From positions 1-7,629 of the forward strand of contig DAOWNU010000085.1 of assembly GCA_030642425.1 (NCBI GenBank): 7,629 bases of DNA, in the 5' to 3' direction. Both the position numbers and the translations under genes were made by a program. Positions 3,834 through 7,629 of the stretch are shown here, piece by piece. Below the pieces are notes generated by a model. That model searched no databases and was not told where the DNA came from. It saw only the letters and a program-made list of their open reading frames with translations. How positions within the stretch are numbered: the stretch's first letter is position 1; each line of letters opens with the position of its first letter. Source of the DNA: a bacterium (GTDB lineage Bacteria; UBP14; UBA6098).

Positions 3834-6800
3834 ATGAAATATGCGGCGATTATTTTTATCGGTATTGCGGTTTTTGCGATTAGTGTGTCGGCGGAAACGT
3901 CGTTCCACCTCTCGCCGGAAGACAGTCTCGGCTATCCTGCGGGATATTTCTACATCATTCAGGATTTCGACACCTTCTGTGTGGAACCAATTATTGTGGA
4001 CGCAACCACCGAATCGCTCTGGTTCGACTATACCTCTTCGAGCATGCACACCGGTTTCGAGGAGGCTTATAAAAGCAAGATTTTCTTCTTCTATAACCCC
4101 CACACGGGCAATATGGGCCTGGTTATTGTCCACAATATCGATGTGCTCGGCACAACCGACGCCTCCTGCCAGATGTATCTTATCGATCTTCCAACCGGAA
4201 GCGCCCTTGCGGTTTCCGACGATCCCGGCGAGTTCGATCTTACCGCCTGGCCGCAGGGGGATTGGGAATGGTGGAACAACACGGACGGCGGAGGCGTATA
4301 TCTGCCGCGGGCGGAATGGAAATTCTCTATTGACCATATATGGGGCGGACTCGATCCGATAACGAGCTGGTGGTTCGTCTCGGATTCCGCCGGCGATGTC
4401 GAGATCCCGCTTTCGATGACCCCCGGCGACACTCTTTTTCTCGGCCACGGTTTTCTTCAACTGCTGCCCTATCCGGACGATCACATCTATATAGACAGCG
4501 TCACGGCGGGAGTGGATACAACTCTCGAAATCGTTGTCCGCAACTCGGACGAGACAATCGATACGCTCTTTATCGGCGGGGTAACGAATTCCGATCCGCA
4601 TTTTGTCACATCGTCCTTCCCGGCAATGCTCCCGCCCGACAGTTCGGGAATCATAGCCCTCGATTTTTTCGCCGCGGACACGGGGCTATATTGCGATACA
4701 ATCTGGGTCAGCACGAACGAACCTTGCGGCACGGCCCCGATAATTCTCTGTGTCCATGCGACCGCACCGCCGGTAGAAGCACACATTGTCGAACCGCTGC
4801 CCGAAACCTGGACTTCCTGCGCAGACCAGCCGATTTCGATGACGATACAGACCGGAGGGGAGTTAACAGTCCGGCTCGATATACCGAGCCTTTCGACAAC
4901 GACCGAATATTGGGACACGACTACCGGAAACTGGCTTCCCGCAGTCGAAATTTATTATTCCGGCTGGGGAACCCATATTCTCGAAGGCTCCTCATGGCTG
5001 TGGGACAGCACATACACCGGAGGGATCACGGGACGAAGGCTGATATTCCGAACGATAATCGAGACCCCGGAAGGCGCGGCTATCGACTCGGCTTTCGTAA
5101 TCATGTATGCGGACAATTCCGCCATATTCTACATGAACAGCGATTCTATCGGCGCGGACGACGACGGCTCCACGTGGAATCACACGTTCACTTTCGACCT
5201 GCTGCCGGGAATGCACGGCGGCTGCGACACGATGACGGTTCAGGGGATCGATCTAACCGGAGTCGCTGTCGGTGTGGATTTTCTGATAAGTGTTTTCTAC
5301 CGGCAAAGCTGCGGGATAGACACATCGAGCATCGATTTTTCTGTCGATGGCGTTCATCATTCCGTAGGAGACGGCTATCTCGACCTTGTCGATCCGTTTT
5401 ATTTGATATACACGCCGGTTTCCCCGGACACTTTCTTCGACGGCGACACGATAACGGCCTGCCTCGAGGCACTCGAAAATTTCTGCGACGGCTATCTCGA
5501 AAACCCGATTTGCTGGGATTTCTATGTCGATCTAATTTCTCCGAATATCGAGAATGAGACTCCCGTTCAAGATACTTTCCTGACCGATCCGCTGCCGATA
5601 ATATCGGTGAATATTATGGACGAAGGCTCCGGCGTGGACACTTCCACGATAGTTTTCACGGTCGTGGACAGCGTAATCTCGCGGGTCGATTACGATCTGA
5701 CACCGATAGCAGGCGGGTGGAATATCGAATATATAACGGTCGAGCCGATAATGACCGCGGACACGATTTGGGTGTGCGTCGCCGCGACCGACACGACCGA
5801 TTACTGCCCCGACAACGAAATGGACACCTGCTGGTATTTTTTCAACATGAGCAACCGCGAACTGTGGTTCCCGACCCTATTCGACGCGCCGTGTGAAACT
5901 TTACTGGTGCCGCTTATTATCGACGGCCTCGAATATAGCTGGATCGGCTCCGTGGAAATGGCTTTTCGGGTCGATCCCGAAGTGTTTGTGCCGCTGAATA
6001 TTATAACAGTCGGCTCGCTCACCGACGGCTGGATCGTAAGCGGGTTGATTATCGAGGCGGACTCCGGAAGGATAGCGGCCACGATCAGCGGGACGCCGCT
6101 ATCGGGAGGCCCCGGAGGCGATCTGCTTTATCTGAAAGGGTTTATCCCGTGCAACGCCGACGGCGGAAGCTACACCGCGCTCGCTATCGAGGATATAGTT
6201 TTGAACGAGGGCGTCCCCGAAGTGACGTGGCGCGACGGACTTCTGGCGGTCGAACTTTCCCCGCAAGCGTTCACATGCGATATTTGCCTCAATCGAACCA
6301 CCACGCCGACCGACGATTACACGGTAACTTTCTCCGCCATTCCCGGCGGTTCGGACAATTTCGATCCGGGCATGGATATTCAGCAGGTTCCGCCGCCCGA
6401 TTGGTTAGTGAGCGGCTATTTCATGTTGGACGACCCGCTGTATCCGATTATCGAAAAACTCATCCGCGACGTGCGCGCGGTTTCTCCGCCAGTGTCCTGG
6501 AGCCTGATAACGAAGGACGAGGCACACGGCGTCGCCCGATGGAACCCGCTTCGCCTGCCGGAGGGAGAATTCCGGATCGGCGGCTATGTCGATATGAAAC
6601 GCGATTCGGTCATAAATTTCGGCTTTGGGGACACGCTGATAATCGAGTGGTTTATCCCGGAACTCGAAGCGGGAGAGATGAATTTCGCGGCGGGCTGGAG
6701 TATGGTCAGCAGCCCGCTTCTGCCGGACGGCGTCCCCGCGCATCGGGTGTTCAACACGTCGTTCGGTGTCTATCGCTTCCTGCCGTGGGTGGGCGCTTAC

Positions 6801-7629
6801 GCCTTCGCGGATTATGTCTGCGCCGGTGAGGGCTATTGGATTTGGGCCGATTCGGCTTACGGAACTCCCGTTGTGGGCAGCCCGATCGACGGCTATCGCC
6901 GTCAGGTTTATAGAGGATGGAACATGATCGGCGCGTCCGAAGATACGATTGCCGTATCGAATATCGAAATCACACCTTCGGGCGGGATAATCGGCGATAT
7001 TTTCGCCTACGAGAGCACTGGATATGTTGCCGCCGACGGGCTGATCCCCGGCAGAGGCTATTGGCTTCTGACAAATAACGACGGCATTCTTCACGCCCCG
7101 ACAGGATTCCGCCGCAGGCCGAAAACCGAACCGGCGCCCGAATGGTCGGGGTTTTTGGCAATTGAAAATGAGCGACTGGAAATCGTTTATGCTCGATCCG
7201 CCGATGCCGGTCTTTCGAGGGGCGATATAGCGATCCCGCCGGTCGCTCCGGGGATGGCGCCGGTGGAATTCGCACTTGTTTCCGAAGGGATCGAGCTTAC
7301 AAAAGACTTTTCGCCCGACGGCCAATGGGAGCTTATGCTTCGCCGCGAGGCAGGGATTGAATTCGATATTCCCGAAGATGTCGTTATCGAGATAAACGGC
7401 GGGGAATATCGGAACGGGGATTTTGTGATTCTCTCTCCCGGAATTCACAAGCTGTTCGCCCGCAGACTGCTTCCTGAAAAATTCTCGGTGATCGGCTGTA
7501 TTCCCAATCCTTTCAACGCCGCGACGGAAATACTGGTCGCCCTACCGGAAGATGGGTCGATAGAGGTCGAAATATTCGATCTTTTGGGCAGATCGGTGTT
7601 CGGGTTCAAAAACAATTTCGACGCCGGAA
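3834..7629 (+). CDS. Giant multidomain surface protein: ASH-like, Ig-like pair, cohesin-like, GW/GYW repeats, sorting domain (3' end outside window)
   Basis: The frame is open for 1265 codons to the window edge. Residues 1-20 are a signal peptide (cleavage likely after SVSA). Residues 21-215 are an unrecognised beta-rich, Trp-rich domain. Residues 218-311 resemble an ASH/choice-of-anchor-D domain (LEIVVRNSDETIDTLFIGGV). Residues 490-572 and 573-672 are tandem Ig-like domains sharing GxDTSxIxF and a Cys-Trp strand near the end (ICWDFYVD, TCWYFF). Residues 676-807 are cohesin-like (VPLIIDG, FRVDPEVF, DLLYLKGFI, closing DGLLAVE), but no dockerin is visible. Residues 815-945 contain FDPGMD and a PPP linker. 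Residues 954-1080 hold two GW-(S/N)-M ... GYW repeats. PNPFN at 1224-1228 opens a T9SS-type sorting domain, truncated by the window. No catalytic motif is seen; a structural, adhesive or glycan-binding surface role is inferred. Confidence 0.92.
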   Translation, partial: MKYAAIIFIGIAVFAISVSAETSFHLSPEDSLGYPAGYFYIIQDFDTFCVEPIIVDATTESLWFDYTSSSMHTGFEEAYKSKIFFFYNPHTGNMGLVIVHNIDVLGTTDASCQMYLIDLPTGSALAVSDDPGEFDLTAWPQGDWEWWNNTDGGGVYLPRAEWKFSIDHIWGGLDPITSWWFVSDSAGDVEIPLSMTPGDTLFLGHGFLQLLPYPDDHIYIDSVTAGVDTTLEIVVRNSDETIDTLFIGGVTNSDPHFVTSSFPAMLPPDSSGIIALDFFAADTGLYCDTIWVSTNEPCGTAPIILCVHATAPPVEAHIVEPLPETWTSCADQPISMTIQTGGELTVRLDIPSLSTTTEYWDTTTGNWLPAVEIYYSGWGTHILEGSSWLWDSTYTGGITGRRLIFRTIIETPEGAAIDSAFVIMYADNSAIFYMNSDSIGADDDGSTWNHTFTFDLLPGMHGGCDTMTVQGIDLTGVAVGVDFLISVFYRQSCGIDTSSIDFSVDGVHHSVGDGYLDLVDPFYLIYTPVSPDTFFDGDTITACLEALENFCDGYLENPICWDFYVDLISPNIENETPVQDTFLTDPLPIISVNIMDEGSGVDTSTIVFTVVDSVISRVDYDLTPIAGGWNIEYITVEPIMTADTIWVCVAATDTTDYCPDNEMDTCWYFFNMSNRELWFPTLFDAPCETLLVPLIIDGLEYSWIGSVEMAFRVDPEVFVPLNIITVGSLTDGWIVSGLIIEADSGRIAATISGTPLSGGPGGDLLYLKGFIPCNADGGSYTALAIEDIVLNEGVPEVTWRDGLLAVELSPQAFTCDICLNRTTTPTDDYTVTFSAIPGGSDNFDPGMDIQQVPPPDWLVSGYFMLDDPLYPIIEKLIRDVRAVSPPVSWSLITKDEAHGVARWNPLRLPEGEFRIGGYVDMKRDSVINFGFGDTLIIEWFIPELEAGEMNFAAGWSMVSSPLLPDGVPAHRVFNTSFGVYRFLPWVGAYAFADYVCAGEGYWIWADSAYGTPVVGSPIDGYRRQVYRGWNMIGASEDTIAVSNIEITPSGGIIGDIFAYESTGYVAADGLIPGRGYWLLTNNDGILHAPTGFRRRPKTEPAPEWSGFLAIENERLEIVYARSADAGLSRGDIAIPPVAPGMAPVEFALVSEGIELTKDFSPDGQWELMLRREAGIEFDIPEDVVIEINGGEYRNGDFVILSPGIHKLFARRLLPEKFSVIGCIPNPFNAATEILVALPEDGSIEVEIFDLLGRSVFGFKNNFDAG

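Noticed and set aside
4340..5557. 405-codon plus-strand frame overlapping the large surface gene
   Set aside because: The product is Arg-rich and low in domain character. The overlapping frame starting at 3834 is continuous for the whole region with a signal peptide and recognisable domains.
6405..7448. 347-codon minus-strand frame
   Set aside because: Antisense to the GW/GYW and sorting-domain part of the large gene, and without motifs of its own.

Overview
The window reads as bacterial chromosomal DNA of moderate GC content. It probably comes from an uncultured lineage of the Fibrobacteres-Chlorobi-Bacteroidetes (FCB) group or a neighbouring candidate phylum. Three of the four genes encode a Sec signal peptide, long beta-rich extracellular modules and a C-terminal sorting domain with an NPFN motif, the kind used for type IX secretion (T9SS) and cell-surface anchoring in that group. 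The phylum cannot be fixed from this window, and no T9SS machinery gene is present.

Layout: two genes lie on the minus strand. The upstream one (2783 to 1542) is a secreted alpha/beta-hydrolase (esterase/lipase-like) with a complete sorting domain. The downstream one (1444 to beyond position 1) is a predicted seven-bladed beta-propeller whose sorting domain is cut by the window edge. On the plus strand, 3155-3499 is a small four-helix membrane protein of the ArnE/EmrE-like (DMT/SMR) superfamily. From 3834 to beyond the right edge runs a very large multidomain surface protein (more than 1265 residues) with an ASH-like domain, tandem Ig-like domains, a cohesin-like domain, paired GW..M/GYW repeats and the start of a sorting domain. 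The propeller gene and the large surface-protein gene are both open to the window edge.

The unusual content is repetitive DNA. The transporter gene sits between two intergenic regions (2784-3154 and 3500-3833). Each carries a GC-rich row of four hairpins introduced by a similar A-rich, CTCTCGTTGC-containing leader. A perfect 24-bp inverted repeat (2851-2874 / 3787-3810) brackets the whole 960-bp segment, and a near-identical 52-bp direct repeat brackets the right-hand hairpin row. Inside the hydrolase gene, the part encoding the sorting domain has taken up two further elements: a four-copy 8-bp tandem repeat, and a 56-bp double-hairpin palindrome translated in frame. Just downstream of that gene lies an orphan copy of a sorting-domain tail (TKRVVYLK-stop), which suggests recombination or gene loss at these shared C-terminal modules.

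The genes do not form an evident pathway. The common theme is secreted or surface proteins plus one envelope transporter. No RNA gene, CRISPR array, transposase or phage gene was recognised.
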